This document shows positions 15,678-25,048 of a stretch of 43,148 nt of DNA, in pieces. Numbering within the stretch: position 1 is the stretch's first letter; the number at the start of each line of letters is the position of its first letter. Made by a program: the position numbers and the translations under genes. Source of the stretch: an uncultured Prevotella sp. (GTDB lineage: Bacteria > Bacteroidota > Bacteroidia > Bacteroidales > Bacteroidaceae); NCBI GenBank assembly GCA_946415755.1, contig CAMKTS010000026.1:1-43148 (forward strand). Reading direction: 5' to 3'. A model generated the notes under the pieces. It saw only the letters and a program-made list of their open reading frames with translations, had not been told where the DNA came from and made no database searches.

Positions 15678-16494
15678 ATTTCTTTAGCAGGTTTTCCATC
15701 TCTTGCTGCAAGGAATGGGCGGCATTGCCCGCAGCAGCGGCAAAGTCCTCGCCATTGCTGGCAAAGATGATTCCTCGCGAAGAATTCACCAGCAGACCAC
15801 AGTCTTTTGTCATTCCATACTTGCAGACCTCTTCCAGACTGCCGCCTTGAGCACCAACGCCAGGTACGAGCAGGAAGTGGTAGGGCACTATCTTACGGAT
15901 GTCCTCAAACATGCGGCCCTGCGTGGCTCCTACGACATACATCATGTTGTCTTTCGTGCCCCATTGTTGCGAGGTCTTCAGCACCTTCTCAAAGAGACGT
16001 TCGCCGTCCTTGTCCTCCATCAGCTGGAAGTCGTGGCTGCCTTTGTTGCTGGTAAGCGCCAACAGAATGACCCATTTGTCCTTGTAGCCAAGGAAAGGTG
16101 TCACAGAGTCTTCGCCCATATAGGGAGCCACGGTCAGCGAATCGACATCATACTCTTCAAAAAAGGTACGCGCATACATGGCCGAGGTATTGCCAATATC
16201 CCCACGTTTGGCATCAGCGATGATGAAGTGGGTGGGGTAGTGCTCCTTCAGGTACTTGATGGTCTTCTCAAACGAGATGAAACCCTTCACGCCAAAGGCC
16301 TCGTAGAATGCCAGATTGGGCTTGTACGACACGCAATAGGGTGCCGTTGCATCGATGATGGCTTTATTGAACGTGAAGATGGGGTCTTCCTCTGTCAGCA
16401 GATGCTGCGGAATCTTTTTCAGGTCGGTATCGAGACCCACACAGAGAAACGACTGTTTCTCCTGTATCTGCTCTATCAGTTCTTTTCGTGTCAT
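15664..16494 (-). CDS. pyrF: Orotidine 5'-phosphate decarboxylase
   Basis: This 276-residue enzyme converts OMP to UMP in pyrimidine synthesis. The catalytic signature [15 protein letters not shown] is present, as is the phosphate-binding [11 protein letters not shown] segment. The length and sequence fit the longer type 2 PyrF subfamily. The start codon overlaps the stop of the preceding small gene (ATGA). Confidence 0.94.
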   Translation of the reverse strand: MTRKELIEQIQEKQSFLCVGLDTDLKKIPQHLLTEEDPIFTFNKAIIDATAPYCVSYKPNLAFYEAFGVKGFISFEKTIKYLKEHYPTHFIIADAKRGDIGNTSAMYARTFFEEYDVDSLTVAPYMGEDSVTPFLGYKDKWVILLALTSNKGSHDFQLMEDKDGERLFEKVLKTSQQWGTKDNMMYVVGATQGRMFEDIRKIVPYHFLLVPGVGAQGGSLEEVCKYGMTKDCGLLVNSSRGIIFASNGEDFAAAAGNAAHSLQQEMENLLKKYERV

Positions 16495-16697
16495 AATCTT
16501 TTAATCAGTTTAACAATGAATAGAATGACAAATCTGGAAACAAAGAATGTAATGAGCCAAGCAATCCAGTATTTCCACATTGGTTGATGCCATTCGCTTG
16601 CAACAAATGCTGCAATAAATATCGCTATGAAATCGGGCCAGCTCTTCTTGATGTTGCCCCATGTCCATTCCTTCTTAATATCTTTCCAAAGTCCCAT
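16491..16697 (-). CDS. Small two-segment membrane protein
   Basis: This 68-residue protein has a tryptophan-rich basic N-terminus and two predicted membrane segments at about residues 22-34 and 42-64. No family was recognised. It is squeezed between prfA (6 bases upstream) and pyrF (ATGA overlap), which indicates translation as part of the operon. Confidence 0.7.
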   Translation of the reverse strand: MGLWKDIKKEWTWGNIKKSWPDFIAIFIAAFVASEWHQPMWKYWIAWLITFFVSRFVILFIVKLIKRL

Positions 16698-16703
16698 ATT
16701 TAT

Positions 16704-17819
16704 TTATAATTCCGTTTCTTTCATGCGTTCAGCATTCTCCGCAACGGTCAGCGCATCAATCATCGCCTGGATGTCACCACCCAAGAAACCTTGCAGGTCG
16801 TGGGTAGTATAGCCAATGCGGTGGTCGGTTACGCGACCCTGCGGGAAGTTGTAGGTACGGATTTTGGCACTTCGGTCGCCTGTCGATACCAAGCTCTTAC
16901 GACGCGAGGCGATGTCGTCCATGTACTTCTGGTGCTCCTTATCATATATAAAGGTATACAGGCGCGAGAGGGCGCGTTCCTTATTTTTGGGCTGGTCACG
17001 CGTTTCGGTACACTCAATGAGGATTTCCTCCGTCTCGCCCGTATTGGGGTTCTTCCACATGTAGCGCAGGCGCACACCTGATTCCACCTTGTTGACGTTC
17101 TGACCACCGGCACCCGAGCTGCGGAAGGTGTCCCACTTGATTTCACCCTCGTTCACATGTACCTCGAACTTGTCGGCCTCAGGCAGTACGGCCACCGTAG
17201 CGGCAGAGGTGTGCATACGCCCCTGCGTCTCTGTGGCAGGTACACGCTGTACGCGGTGTACGCCGCTCTCGTATTTCAGCGTACCATACACATCAGCACC
17301 CGAGACGGCAAAGTCTATCTCCTTGTATCCTCCGACAGCTCCTTCGCTGACGCTGGTGATACTCAGCGTCCAGCCCTTCGAGTCGCAGTAGCTCTTGTAC
17401 ATCTTGAACAGGTCACCGGCAAACAGACAAGCCTCGTCGCCACCCGTGCCGGCACGTATCTCCATCTGTACGTTCTTCGCATCCTCAGGGTCTTTCGGAA
17501 TGAGAGCAATCTTAATCTCTTCTTCCAGCTTGGGTTGCAGTTCTTCGTTGATAGCCAACTCCTCGCGAGCCATCTCCTTCATATCCGGATCACTCTCATT
17601 GGCCAGAATATCTTTGGCCTCTTTGATGCCATTCAGACAGGCGATGTAGCGTTTCCGCGCATCCATGATGTCGCCTAAGTCCTTATACTCCTTGGTGAGT
17701 TTGACGAAACGGTTTTGGTCGGCTATCACGTTAGGATCGGTTATCAAGGTTGACACCTCCTCAAAGCGAGCCTCCAGGCCGTCGAGTTTCTGTAGTATGC
17801 TGTTGCTGGTTTCTGCCAT
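16704..17819 (-). CDS. prfA: Peptide chain release factor 1
   Basis: This 371-residue release factor recognises UAA and UAG. The GGQ motif that triggers peptide release is at residues 238-240 (SSGAGGQNVNK), and the codon-recognition tripeptide PAT is in RVPATETQGR, which marks RF1 rather than RF2. No frameshift site is present. It heads the prfA-orf68-pyrF-HD unit and has a consensus promoter 30 bases upstream. Confidence 0.96.
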   Translation of the reverse strand: MAETSNSILQKLDGLEARFEEVSTLITDPNVIADQNRFVKLTKEYKDLGDIMDARKRYIACLNGIKEAKDILANESDPDMKEMAREELAINEELQPKLEEEIKIALIPKDPEDAKNVQMEIRAGTGGDEACLFAGDLFKMYKSYCDSKGWTLSITSVSEGAVGGYKEIDFAVSGADVYGTLKYESGVHRVQRVPATETQGRMHTSAATVAVLPEADKFEVHVNEGEIKWDTFRSSGAGGQNVNKVESGVRLRYMWKNPNTGETEEILIECTETRDQPKNKERALSRLYTFIYDKEHQKYMDDIASRRKSLVSTGDRSAKIRTYNFPQGRVTDHRIGYTTHDLQGFLGGDIQAMIDALTVAENAERMKETEL

Positions 17820-17848
17820 TTCTTTTTGTCTGTTTGTGTAAATTGCTG

Positions 17849-17879
17849 CAAAGGTAGTGTAATTCGTGCAAATATCAAA
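17849..17879 (-). promoter_or_regulatory. prfA proximal promoter
   Basis: On the minus strand TTTG (17876-17879) and TACCTTTG (17849-17856) are separated by 19 bases. Transcription would start near 17842, about 22 bases before the prfA ATG. Confidence 0.8.
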
Positions 17880-18078
17880 ATTTTGTGGTGCAGAAAGCGG
17901 AATTGTTCACTTTTTTTAGTTTTCCTCTGTGCCAATATGATGAGTCCTGACCTCAGCTGCGGGTAACGATACGATTATTGGGTTAAAAGTTTTCTGTTGG
18001 TAATAAATATGCTTCTGATAAGTAAATGGTAGAAATACTGGTTTTTCTTCGCTTGTCGTATACCAATTATTTTCAGGG
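17880..18078 (-). other. Gene-free stretch between two promoters upstream of prfA
   Basis: This is part of the 392-base gap between prfA and the STAS gene. A promoter at 18079-18110 would transcribe it toward prfA, but no ATG-initiated minus-strand frame of any length is seen. One long frame here crosses the promoter and is discounted. It may be a long prfA leader, a small RNA or a decayed gene. Confidence 0.4.
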
Positions 18079-18110
18079 CAAAGATAGGAATTATTTATGA
18101 AATGGCCAAA
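18079..18110 (-). promoter_or_regulatory. Second, distal promoter upstream of prfA
   Basis: On the minus strand TTTG (18107-18110) and TATCTTTG (18079-18086) are 20 bases apart, a full consensus match. The transcript would begin near 18072 and run through about 250 bases before prfA. Confidence 0.7.
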
Positions 18111-18130
18111 TAAAACGGGCAATAATCTGC

Positions 18131-18177
18131 GAAAACCTTGTAACCTTGCATGCAGGATGCAAAGTTACAAGGTTTTC
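18131..18177. repeat. Long near-perfect hairpin downstream of the STAS gene
   Basis: Two 21-base arms (18131-18151 and 18157-18177) match at 20 of 21 positions around a 5-base loop (GCAGG). It lies just past the STAS stop and may terminate that transcript, although no long T-run follows. The right arm read on the minus strand contains TAACTTTG, a -7-like sequence. Confidence 0.75.
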
Positions 18178-18211
18178 ATTGCAAACGGTGGATAGCCTCC
18201 CTTGAGAGTGG

Positions 18212-18514
18212 CTACTCAAACTCGAAAATGCTGATGAAACCGGTCAGTCCGAATACGTTCTTGATGTCTTCGTTGACACCACGCAGCACAACACGGCTGT
18301 TGTTGGCCTTGGCTCTTTTCAGAATGGTGAGCAGAATGCGAAGACCGCTGGAGGCGATATACTCCAGTCTGCTACAGTCGATGATGACGTCTTTTCCGTC
18401 AGAGCTGTAGAGCGGTTTCAGTATTTCCTCTGCTTCTGCAGCGGCTGCGGTATCCATTTCTCCTATTAGGGCGGCAACATATTTGTCGTCGATTACTTCA
18501 ATGGTTGTTTGCAT
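18212..18514 (-). CDS. STAS-domain protein (anti-anti-sigma factor type)
   Basis: This 100-residue single STAS domain resembles SpoIIAA/RsbV. The phosphorylatable serine region reads EYIASSGLRILL, with the usual SSG motif in the middle of the protein. Such proteins bind and release anti-sigma kinases or act as partner-switch modules. No partner kinase or phosphatase is encoded in the window. It lies 140 bases downstream of araB in the same direction; no promoter of its own was recognised. Confidence 0.85.
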   Translation of the reverse strand: MQTTIEVIDDKYVAALIGEMDTAAAAEAEEILKPLYSSDGKDVIIDCSRLEYIASSGLRILLTILKRAKANNSRVVLRGVNEDIKNVFGLTGFISIFEFE

Positions 18515-18654
18515 ACTTGTTGCGTTTCTATTGAGTTATTTCGGAATGTTGTTATAGTGCTGCTGCGATGATGCCCATCAAACTGGTATATCGCTTGATT
18601 GTCAGGTTCGGGCGCATAGACGATTCCCTCCAGTATCGTTGGTTGAAAAACAGA

Positions 18655-20244
18655 TTATGCCTTGTGGGCTACGGCAGCCTGCTCGATGGGCAAGCACTGC
18701 TTGTAGTTCTTGATGTAGCACTCGAAACCTGCCACATCCTCGGCAGTAGGGGCAATAGTGGTGCCCGTGTTGCCGGCAAAGACCACGTCTTCAAGATAGT
18801 CGGCCAGGGTCTTGCCGTTCTTGTTGATCAGGTAGCCTGCCAACAAGGCAATACCCCATGCGCCGCCTTCGCCAGCGGTCTCCATCACGCTGATGGGACT
18901 GTTCAGGGCAGCAGCCAGCATTCGCTGACCTACGCAGGGGGTCTTGAAGTAGCCGCCGTGACCAGTGATGCGGTCTACGCGAATCTTCTCGTCCTTGAAA
19001 AGAATATCGTTGCCAATCTTCAGTACGCCGATGGCACCATAGAGGTGTGTACGCATGAAGTTGGCCAGATTGAACTTATCATTAGCCGAGCGGACAAACA
19101 TCGGGCGTCCCTCGCTGAAGCCTGTCACAGGCTCACCGCTGACGTAATTGTAGGCCATCAGACCGCCGCAGTCGGCATCGCCCTCAAGGGCTTTGTTGAA
19201 CAGTTTTCCGTAAAGCTCGTTCATATCCACCTTTATGCCAAGCAGTTGCTGATATTCCTTGAAGAGTCCTACCCAGGCGTTGATGTCTGAGGTACAGTTG
19301 TTACAATGTACCATAGCCACCAGGCTTCCGTCGGGGGTGGTCACCATGTCAATCATCTCATAGGGTCTGCTCAAAGGCTTCTCCAGTACAATCATAGAGA
19401 ACGAGGAGGTGCCTGCGCTGACGTTACCCGTGCGCTGTTTAACGGCATTGGTAGCCACCATGCCCGTACCCGCATCGCCCTCAGGAGGACAAACGGGGAT
19501 GCCAGCCTTCAGATGACCGCTGGTATCCAGCTTCTTGGCCCCCTCAGATGTCAGGGAACCGGCATTCTCACCAGCATTCAGGCACTGGGGGAGGATGTCA
19601 AGTAATCTAAAGGGCAAACCTTTAGAAGCGAGCAAGGTGTCGAATTTTCCGACCATCGTGGCATCATAGGTCTTGGTGGAGGGATCTACGGGAATCATTC
19701 CCGAGGCATCGCCCACTCCCAATACGAACTTCCCTGTTACCTGCCAATGTACATAACCTGCAAGCGTAGTGAGGTGCTTGATATCCTTGACATGCTCTTC
19801 GTTGTCGAGGATGGCCTCATAGAGGTGGCTGATGCTCCAGCGCAGAGGGATGTTGTAGTTGAATAGCTCGCTCAGCTCTGCAGCAGCCTTACCCGTATTG
19901 GTGTTGCGCCACGTGCGGAAGGGCACCAGAATCTCCTGCTGCTCGTTGAAGGCCATGTAGCCATGCATCATGGCCGAGAAGCCAATGGCTGCCAGTGACT
20001 CAATCTCGCAGTCATACTGCTTCAGCACGGCCTTGCGGAGTTCTGCATAGCAGTCTTGCAGACCATGCCAGACGGCCTCGATGGAGTATGTCCACAACCC
20101 GTCAACCAACTGGTTCTCCCACTCGTGCGCCCCCTGTGCAATGGGCTTGTTGTTCTCGTCAATGAGAACGGCCTTGATGCGGGTAGAGCCAAACTCGATA
20201 CCGAGAATGGCTTTACCGCTTTCTATTACTTGTTTTGCTGTCAT
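18655..20244 (-). CDS. araB: L-ribulokinase (FGGY-family carbohydrate kinase)
   Basis: This 529-residue FGGY-family kinase has the N-terminal phosphate-binding motif [12 protein letters not shown], the substrate region [11 protein letters not shown], and C-terminal ATP-site sequences ([10 protein letters not shown] and a [11 protein letters not shown] motif). Family resemblance alone would allow xylulokinase, but its place directly after araA and araD supports L-ribulose as substrate, giving L-ribulose 5-phosphate. It starts 4 bases after the araA stop and is the last gene of the arabinose operon. Confidence 0.88.
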   Translation of the reverse strand: MTAKQVIESGKAILGIEFGSTRIKAVLIDENNKPIAQGAHEWENQLVDGLWTYSIEAVWHGLQDCYAELRKAVLKQYDCEIESLAAIGFSAMMHGYMAFNEQQEILVPFRTWRNTNTGKAAAELSELFNYNIPLRWSISHLYEAILDNEEHVKDIKHLTTLAGYVHWQVTGKFVLGVGDASGMIPVDPSTKTYDATMVGKFDTLLASKGLPFRLLDILPQCLNAGENAGSLTSEGAKKLDTSGHLKAGIPVCPPEGDAGTGMVATNAVKQRTGNVSAGTSSFSMIVLEKPLSRPYEMIDMVTTPDGSLVAMVHCNNCTSDINAWVGLFKEYQQLLGIKVDMNELYGKLFNKALEGDADCGGLMAYNYVSGEPVTGFSEGRPMFVRSANDKFNLANFMRTHLYGAIGVLKIGNDILFKDEKIRVDRITGHGGYFKTPCVGQRMLAAALNSPISVMETAGEGGAWGIALLAGYLINKNGKTLADYLEDVVFAGNTGTTIAPTAEDVAGFECYIKNYKQCLPIEQAAVAHKA

Positions 20245-20248
20245 ACTG

Positions 20249-21781
20249 TTATTTCAGGGCTTTATTCAACATGTAGTACACCTCGTTGTACTGGAGTTGG
20301 TGACGGAAACTGCCGTAGGAGGTGTCCTTGTCGATGTGAAGCATCTCTATCTCTGCAATTTCGGCATAGTCGGTCCAGAACTCAGGAGTGATGTCGTAGG
20401 AGAAGCAAGAGTGGTGGGTACCTCCGGCAAGAATCCACGCGGCAGTACCAATCTCGAAGTTGGGCATGGGAATCCATAGGGCATTGGCAACAGGAAGTTT
20501 AGGCAGGGGTTTCGGCTGGATGCATTCCACATCGTTCACCAGCAGGCGGAAACGGTTGCCCATGTCGACGATGGTAGCAGTGACACCCTTGCCCACCTTG
20601 GAGTCGAACACCAGACGGGCCGTCTGCTGCTTGCGCACACCGATGCCGAGGAAATGAACCTCCAGGCGGGGCTTGTTGGCAGCAATCAGCGGACAAACTT
20701 CCAGCATGTGACTCTGAAGGATACTCGACTTCTCGCCGTCGAAGTTCAGTGTGTAGTCCTCTAAGAAAGAACATCCGTTAGGCAGGCCCTGAGTCATGAA
20801 CCATACGGTACGATAAAGTGCCGCCGACTTCCAGTCACCCTCGGCACCGAAGCCATAGCCTTCGGCCATCAGGCGCTGTGAGGCAAGTCCGGGAATCTGG
20901 TCAAAGCCCAAGAAGTTGACATCGTTGATGTCTACCTCGCCCAAATCATCGAAGTTGGTGGTGAAGCCCTTGGCTCCCTCGTCTTTCAGGACACGGCGCA
21001 GTGCAATCTCTGCCTTGGCGGCATTGTGGACCTTCTGCCAGTAAACCTCTTCACCGCTCTCGTCGATCTTGATGGTATAAAGCTTCTTGTACTCTTCCAC
21101 CAGTTCGTCGGCTTCGGCATCCGTCACTTTCTTGTAATAGTCCATCAGGCTCGAGACGGGATAGTAGTCAACATGATAGCCCAGACGCATCTCCGCCTCC
21201 ACCTTGTCGCCATCGGTAACCGCAACATTGTTCATCTGGTCGCCGAAGCGCAGGATGCGCATGTCGTGGGCATCAGCCCATGCAGCAGCCACACGGGCCC
21301 AAACGGCTATCTGGCGTTGAGGCTTCTCGTCCTTCCAATAGCCGGATACCACCTTGCGGGGACGGCGCAGACGGGCACAGATGTGACCAAACTCACGATC
21401 GCCATGAGCACTCTGGTTCAGGTTCATGAAGTCCATGTCCATCGTATCCCAGGGAATCTCGGCATTGTACTGTGTATGGAAGTGAAGCAAAGGCTTCTTC
21501 AACTGTTGCAGGCCATGAATCCACATCTTTGCAGGTGAGAAGGTGTGCATCCAGGTGATGATACCCACGCACTTCTTGTCGTTGTTGGCAGCTTTCATCA
21601 CGTCCTCCACCTCCTTGGAACTGTTGACAGTTCCCTTATATACCACTTTAATAGGGATGATACCACCGTTGTTGAGTCCGTCAACCATCTCCTTTGAGTG
21701 AGCATCGACGGCTACTACTGCATCACCTCCATAGAGTAACTGCGCACCTGTTACCCACCAAATCTCGAAATTCTCAAACAT
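20249..21781 (-). CDS. araA: L-arabinose isomerase
   Basis: This 510-residue enzyme converts L-arabinose to L-ribulose. Metal- and substrate-binding residues known from E. coli AraA are recognisable: the glutamate in [13 protein letters not shown], the glutamate and histidine in the segment running from LEDYTLNF to LQSHMLEV, and the histidine in GGTHHSCFS. The N-terminal [11 protein letters not shown] is typical. It precedes araB by 4 bases. Confidence 0.96.
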   Translation of the reverse strand: MFENFEIWWVTGAQLLYGGDAVVAVDAHSKEMVDGLNNGGIIPIKVVYKGTVNSSKEVEDVMKAANNDKKCVGIITWMHTFSPAKMWIHGLQQLKKPLLHFHTQYNAEIPWDTMDMDFMNLNQSAHGDREFGHICARLRRPRKVVSGYWKDEKPQRQIAVWARVAAAWADAHDMRILRFGDQMNNVAVTDGDKVEAEMRLGYHVDYYPVSSLMDYYKKVTDAEADELVEEYKKLYTIKIDESGEEVYWQKVHNAAKAEIALRRVLKDEGAKGFTTNFDDLGEVDINDVNFLGFDQIPGLASQRLMAEGYGFGAEGDWKSAALYRTVWFMTQGLPNGCSFLEDYTLNFDGEKSSILQSHMLEVCPLIAANKPRLEVHFLGIGVRKQQTARLVFDSKVGKGVTATIVDMGNRFRLLVNDVECIQPKPLPKLPVANALWIPMPNFEIGTAAWILAGGTHHSCFSYDITPEFWTDYAEIAEIEMLHIDKDTSYGSFRHQLQYNEVYYMLNKALK

Positions 21782-21801
21782 ATTATCTACCCCCCTCTTA
21801 T

Positions 21802-21813
21802 CCCCCGAGGGGG
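21802..21813. repeat. G/C-rich dyad in the araD-araA gap
   Basis: CCCCCGAGGGGG forms a short dyad in a 109-base spacer. A weaker CCCGAGGA-type copy lies near 21873. Repeats of this flavour recur between genes in Prevotella-like genomes as far as I recall. A hairpin in the mRNA might separate expression of araD from araA-araB. Confidence 0.45.
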
Positions 21814-21890
21814 AAGACCAATAGGGGCATGGGTCTTTAGTTAGTAATGTAAATAGTTTACTCTCTTTTCTCCCGAGGATGTTGGGAGGG

Positions 21891-22589
21891 CTACTTTTTC
21901 TTCTGTCCGTAATAGGCGTTGGGGCCGTGCTTGCGGGAGAAGTGCTTCTCCACCAGCAGCGGATTCATCGTTGTTGCTGGATTGACCATGAACGAGATGA
22001 AGGCCATCTTGGCCACCTGTTCTGTAACGACTGCGTGATAGACGGCCTGGTCGGCATCCTTTCCCCATGCAAACGGGCCGTGGTTCTTCACCAGTACGGC
22101 AGGTGTGTGTACGGGATTGATGCTGCCTGCCGTAATACGGTTGACGATGACCACGCCGGTATTATGCTCGTACTCCGCCATCTGGTCTTCTGTCATGCTG
22201 TCAGTACAGGGAATGCAGTCGTGGAAGTAGTCGGCATGTGTCGTACCGATGTTGGGAATGTCCTTTCCTGCCTGTGCCCATGCTGTGGCGTATGTGGAGT
22301 GGGTATGTACAATACCGCCAATCTCCGGGAATGCCTTATACAATACCAAATGGGTAGGCGTGTCGCTGCTGGGGTTCAGCTCACCTTCTACCACCTTGCC
22401 GGTTTGAAGGTCTACCACTACCATGTCAGAGGCTTTCATCACATCATATTCCACACCCGAAGGCTTGATGACCACCAGTCCCTTTTCACGGTCGATGCCG
22501 CTGACGTTTCCCCAGGTGAATATCACTAAGTTATGCTTTACAAGGTCTAAATTGGCCTTGAAGACTTTTTCTTTCAGTTCTTCTAACAT
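21891..22589 (-). CDS. araD: L-ribulose-5-phosphate 4-epimerase
   Basis: This 232-residue class II aldolase-fold enzyme forms D-xylulose 5-phosphate. It starts MLEELKEKV like E. coli AraD; an upstream TTG in frame is therefore ignored. The zinc-binding HTH pair is in [13 protein letters not shown] and a third histidine in [19 protein letters not shown] and KPSGVEYD complete the signature. It follows araR by about 24 bases. Confidence 0.94.
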   Translation of the reverse strand: MLEELKEKVFKANLDLVKHNLVIFTWGNVSGIDREKGLVVIKPSGVEYDVMKASDMVVVDLQTGKVVEGELNPSSDTPTHLVLYKAFPEIGGIVHTHSTYATAWAQAGKDIPNIGTTHADYFHDCIPCTDSMTEDQMAEYEHNTGVVIVNRITAGSINPVHTPAVLVKNHGPFAWGKDADQAVYHAVVTEQVAKMAFISFMVNPATTMNPLLVEKHFSRKHGPNAYYGQKKK

Positions 22590-22613
22590 AATTGTCTGTT
22601 TTTCGGTTTTCAA

Positions 22614-23291
22614 TTACAACTTAAAGTTCGGGTCTTCCTTGTATGCTTTCTTGTTGAAGCGATAGAGATGGGCACCGCGCTTAGAACTCTTCTTGTCTAT
22701 CAGTTCTGTCTGCTCGATAAACTCCATGTCCTTGATGCGCTTGCGGAAGTTGCGCTTGTCAATCTCCTCGCCGTACACGGCCTCATAGAGTCGCTGCAGC
22801 TGGGTAAGTGTAAACAGGTCTGGCAGCAATTCAAAGCCCACAGGTTCCGTCTTCATCTTACGACTCATCTGTTTACGTGCTTGGCTTACCATCTCGTTGT
22901 GGTCGGAATACATCTGCGGCAGGTCTTCTATGTTTACCCATTCCACGCCATGCTGCACTCGCAGCTTCTCGTCGTAGTCCTTGACGTTGATCAGCGCATA
23001 GTAGGCGATGGAGATAACCCGTTCGCCTGGGTCACGGTCGATCTTTCCGAAGGCTCCCACCTGACGCATATAGACGTTGCGCAACCCTGTCAGATTAAAG
23101 AGTGTACGGTCTGCAGCGTCATCAATGCTCTCGTCGTTGCGTACGAAGCCTCCGTAGAGGCTCCATTCGCCGCGTCCGGGATCCATCTGTCGCTTGCCGA
23201 TAAGGATCTTTAGCTTGTTAGCTTCGAAGCCGAAGATAATGCAGTCTACAGAGACGAATACTTTCTGAAATTCTTTATAGAACGTAGTCAT
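22614..23291 (-). CDS. araR: AraR: Nudix-type arabinose transcriptional regulator
   Basis: This 225-residue protein has an N-terminal Nudix-like domain (VDCIIFGF through the GGFVRNDESIDDAADRTLF box) and a C-terminal winged-helix DNA-binding region (LTQLQRLYEAVYGEEIDKRNFRKRI). The Nudix box REXXEE glutamates are degraded, as in regulators of this type, so it should bind a ligand instead of hydrolysing one. Bacteroides AraR, a Nudix-related repressor of arabinose genes, is the known relative. An in-frame TTG upstream (23303) exists; ATG at 23291 is preferred. Confidence 0.88.
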   Translation of the reverse strand: MTTFYKEFQKVFVSVDCIIFGFEANKLKILIGKRQMDPGRGEWSLYGGFVRNDESIDDAADRTLFNLTGLRNVYMRQVGAFGKIDRDPGERVISIAYYALINVKDYDEKLRVQHGVEWVNIEDLPQMYSDHNEMVSQARKQMSRKMKTEPVGFELLPDLFTLTQLQRLYEAVYGEEIDKRNFRKRIKDMEFIEQTELIDKKSSKRGAHLYRFNKKAYKEDPNFKL

Positions 23292-23314
23292 TTCGGTTGA
23301 CAATTAAAACGATA

Positions 23315-25006
23315 TTACCAGAAATAGATATAGAAGGCTACGGTGAAACCGAGGATGATAATGGTATGAATGACATCCCATGTGCCCCAGCTTGCACGGG
23401 TGGCAGCAATCTGCTCAGGGGTAGAGGTGCCAAATACCAGACCCTGAATCTTCTTCTCGTCGGGGGCTTCTGTGCAAAGCGATACAACGATGACCACCAG
23501 GCAGCAAACCACCAGCATGACACCGCAGAAGAAGAGCCAGTTGAAGTCGTAGAACACGGCCTTGAACCATGAGTCAGCAGCATCGGTGGCATTACTGTAA
23601 TACACCTTTGCACCCAGACGTGTCAGACCGATGATGATACCTGAGAGCAAGCCCCACATGCCACCCTTGGACGATGCGCGCTTCCAGGTGATACCCAGCA
23701 GGAAGGCGGCAGCAATGCCAGGAGCCAGTACCGACTGCACATCCTGTAGGTAGTTGTAGAGCACATTGCCTACCGACCGCATGATGGGAATCCACAGAAT
23801 ACCGAGAATCACGATGACCACGGTAGCAGTCTGTCCGATGCGTACCAGACTCTTCTCAGAAGTCTCAGGCTTCAGGCGCTTCCAGAAGTCGATGGTGAAC
23901 AGCATGGCCGACGAGTTGAACAGCGATGCCAGCGACGACATCAGGGCTGCAAGAATACCACAGACCACCAGACCTTTTACGCCGGCAGGCAGAATCTTTG
24001 CCACAAGGGTGGGGAAGGCTGCGTCGGCATTAGGCGTTCCGTCAGCAAGCAACGGCAGGAAACCACCGTCTCCGGCATACTTCTGATGAAGAGCAAAGGC
24101 AATCATGCCGGGGATGAGGAACAGGAATACAGGCAGCAGCTTCAGATAGGCACCAAAGATGGTGCCACGGCGGCTCTCCTTCTCGTTCTTGCCTGAGAGT
24201 ACACGCTGTACGATATACTGGTCAGTACACCAATACCAGAAACCGATGACGGCCGACCCGATGAGTGCCCCCAGCCAGGGATATTGCGGGTCGCTGTTAG
24301 AGCGCATCAGGTGAATCATGGTGCCTGTAGCACCGTCGTAGTTGGGCTTCACGTCGCAGAGCTGCAGCATCTGGTCCCAGCTGCCCAAAGCCTTCATACC
24401 CAGCACGAGGATGATGAGCGAGCCTAATAATAAAATAGGTGTTTGCAATACGCTGGTGTAGAGCACACTCTTCATACCTCCGAAGATGGTGTAGATGGCC
24501 GTGATGACCACCAAACCGATAGCGGCAATCCAGAAGAAGTCGATACCCCAGAGTTCCTCGATGCCGAATACCTGCTGGAACACCAGTCCCCCGGCATATA
24601 CCGTTACGGCTACCTTGGTCAGCACGTAGCTGATGAGTGAGATGACACTAAGGATGGTACGGCTCTGTGTGTTATAACGACGCTCCAGGAATTCCGGCAT
24701 GGTGTACACCATTGAACGGGTATAGAACGGTACGAATACCCACCCCAGTATCAGAATCATCCATCCCTGAATCTCCCAATGGGCCATCGCCATTCCTGAT
24801 GATGCACCGGCACCTGCCAGTCCGATGAGGTGCTCAGAACCGATGTTAGAGGCAAAGATAGATGCACCGATGGCAATCCATGTCGCATCCTTGCCCCCCA
24901 GGAAATAGTCTGCCGAGTTGTCGTTTTTCTGTGATACAACCCATACCACAATGCCAATCAGCGCAAGGCAGAATACGCCAATGACAATCCAGTCTAATAA
25001 TGCCAT
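23315..25006 (-). CDS. Sodium/solute symporter (SSS family), likely for L-arabinose
   Basis: This 563-residue inner-membrane protein has about 14 hydrophobic segments and the SGLT-type motif region YFLGGKDATWIAIGASIFASNIGSEH near the N-terminus (residues 34-60). Family members couple Na+ to sugar uptake. Its position between galM and araR, ahead of araD-araA-araB, makes arabinose the likely cargo; specificity cannot be read from the sequence. Confidence 0.88.
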   Translation of the reverse strand: MALLDWIVIGVFCLALIGIVVWVVSQKNDNSADYFLGGKDATWIAIGASIFASNIGSEHLIGLAGAGASSGMAMAHWEIQGWMILILGWVFVPFYTRSMVYTMPEFLERRYNTQSRTILSVISLISYVLTKVAVTVYAGGLVFQQVFGIEELWGIDFFWIAAIGLVVITAIYTIFGGMKSVLYTSVLQTPILLLGSLIILVLGMKALGSWDQMLQLCDVKPNYDGATGTMIHLMRSNSDPQYPWLGALIGSAVIGFWYWCTDQYIVQRVLSGKNEKESRRGTIFGAYLKLLPVFLFLIPGMIAFALHQKYAGDGGFLPLLADGTPNADAAFPTLVAKILPAGVKGLVVCGILAALMSSLASLFNSSAMLFTIDFWKRLKPETSEKSLVRIGQTATVVIVILGILWIPIMRSVGNVLYNYLQDVQSVLAPGIAAAFLLGITWKRASSKGGMWGLLSGIIIGLTRLGAKVYYSNATDAADSWFKAVFYDFNWLFFCGVMLVVCCLVVIVVSLCTEAPDEKKIQGLVFGTSTPEQIAATRASWGTWDVIHTIIILGFTVAFYIYFW

Positions 25007-25015
25007 AATATTTAC

Positions 25016-25048
25016 AATTTTACTTTTTTACCTTTTTACTTTTTTACC
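25016..25048. repeat. GTAAAAA-type low-complexity repeat at the galM stop
   Basis: Read on the minus strand, alternating GGTAAAAAA and GTAAAAA units span the last lysine codons and stop codon of galM and the start region of the symporter gene. The A-rich leader probably helps ribosome loading on the symporter gene. Similar units occur at 33540-33562 and 38018-38040. Confidence 0.5.

Noticed and set aside
17916..18122. 68-codon minus-strand frame upstream of prfA
   Set aside because: It begins upstream of the promoter at 18079-18110 and shows no recognisable features.
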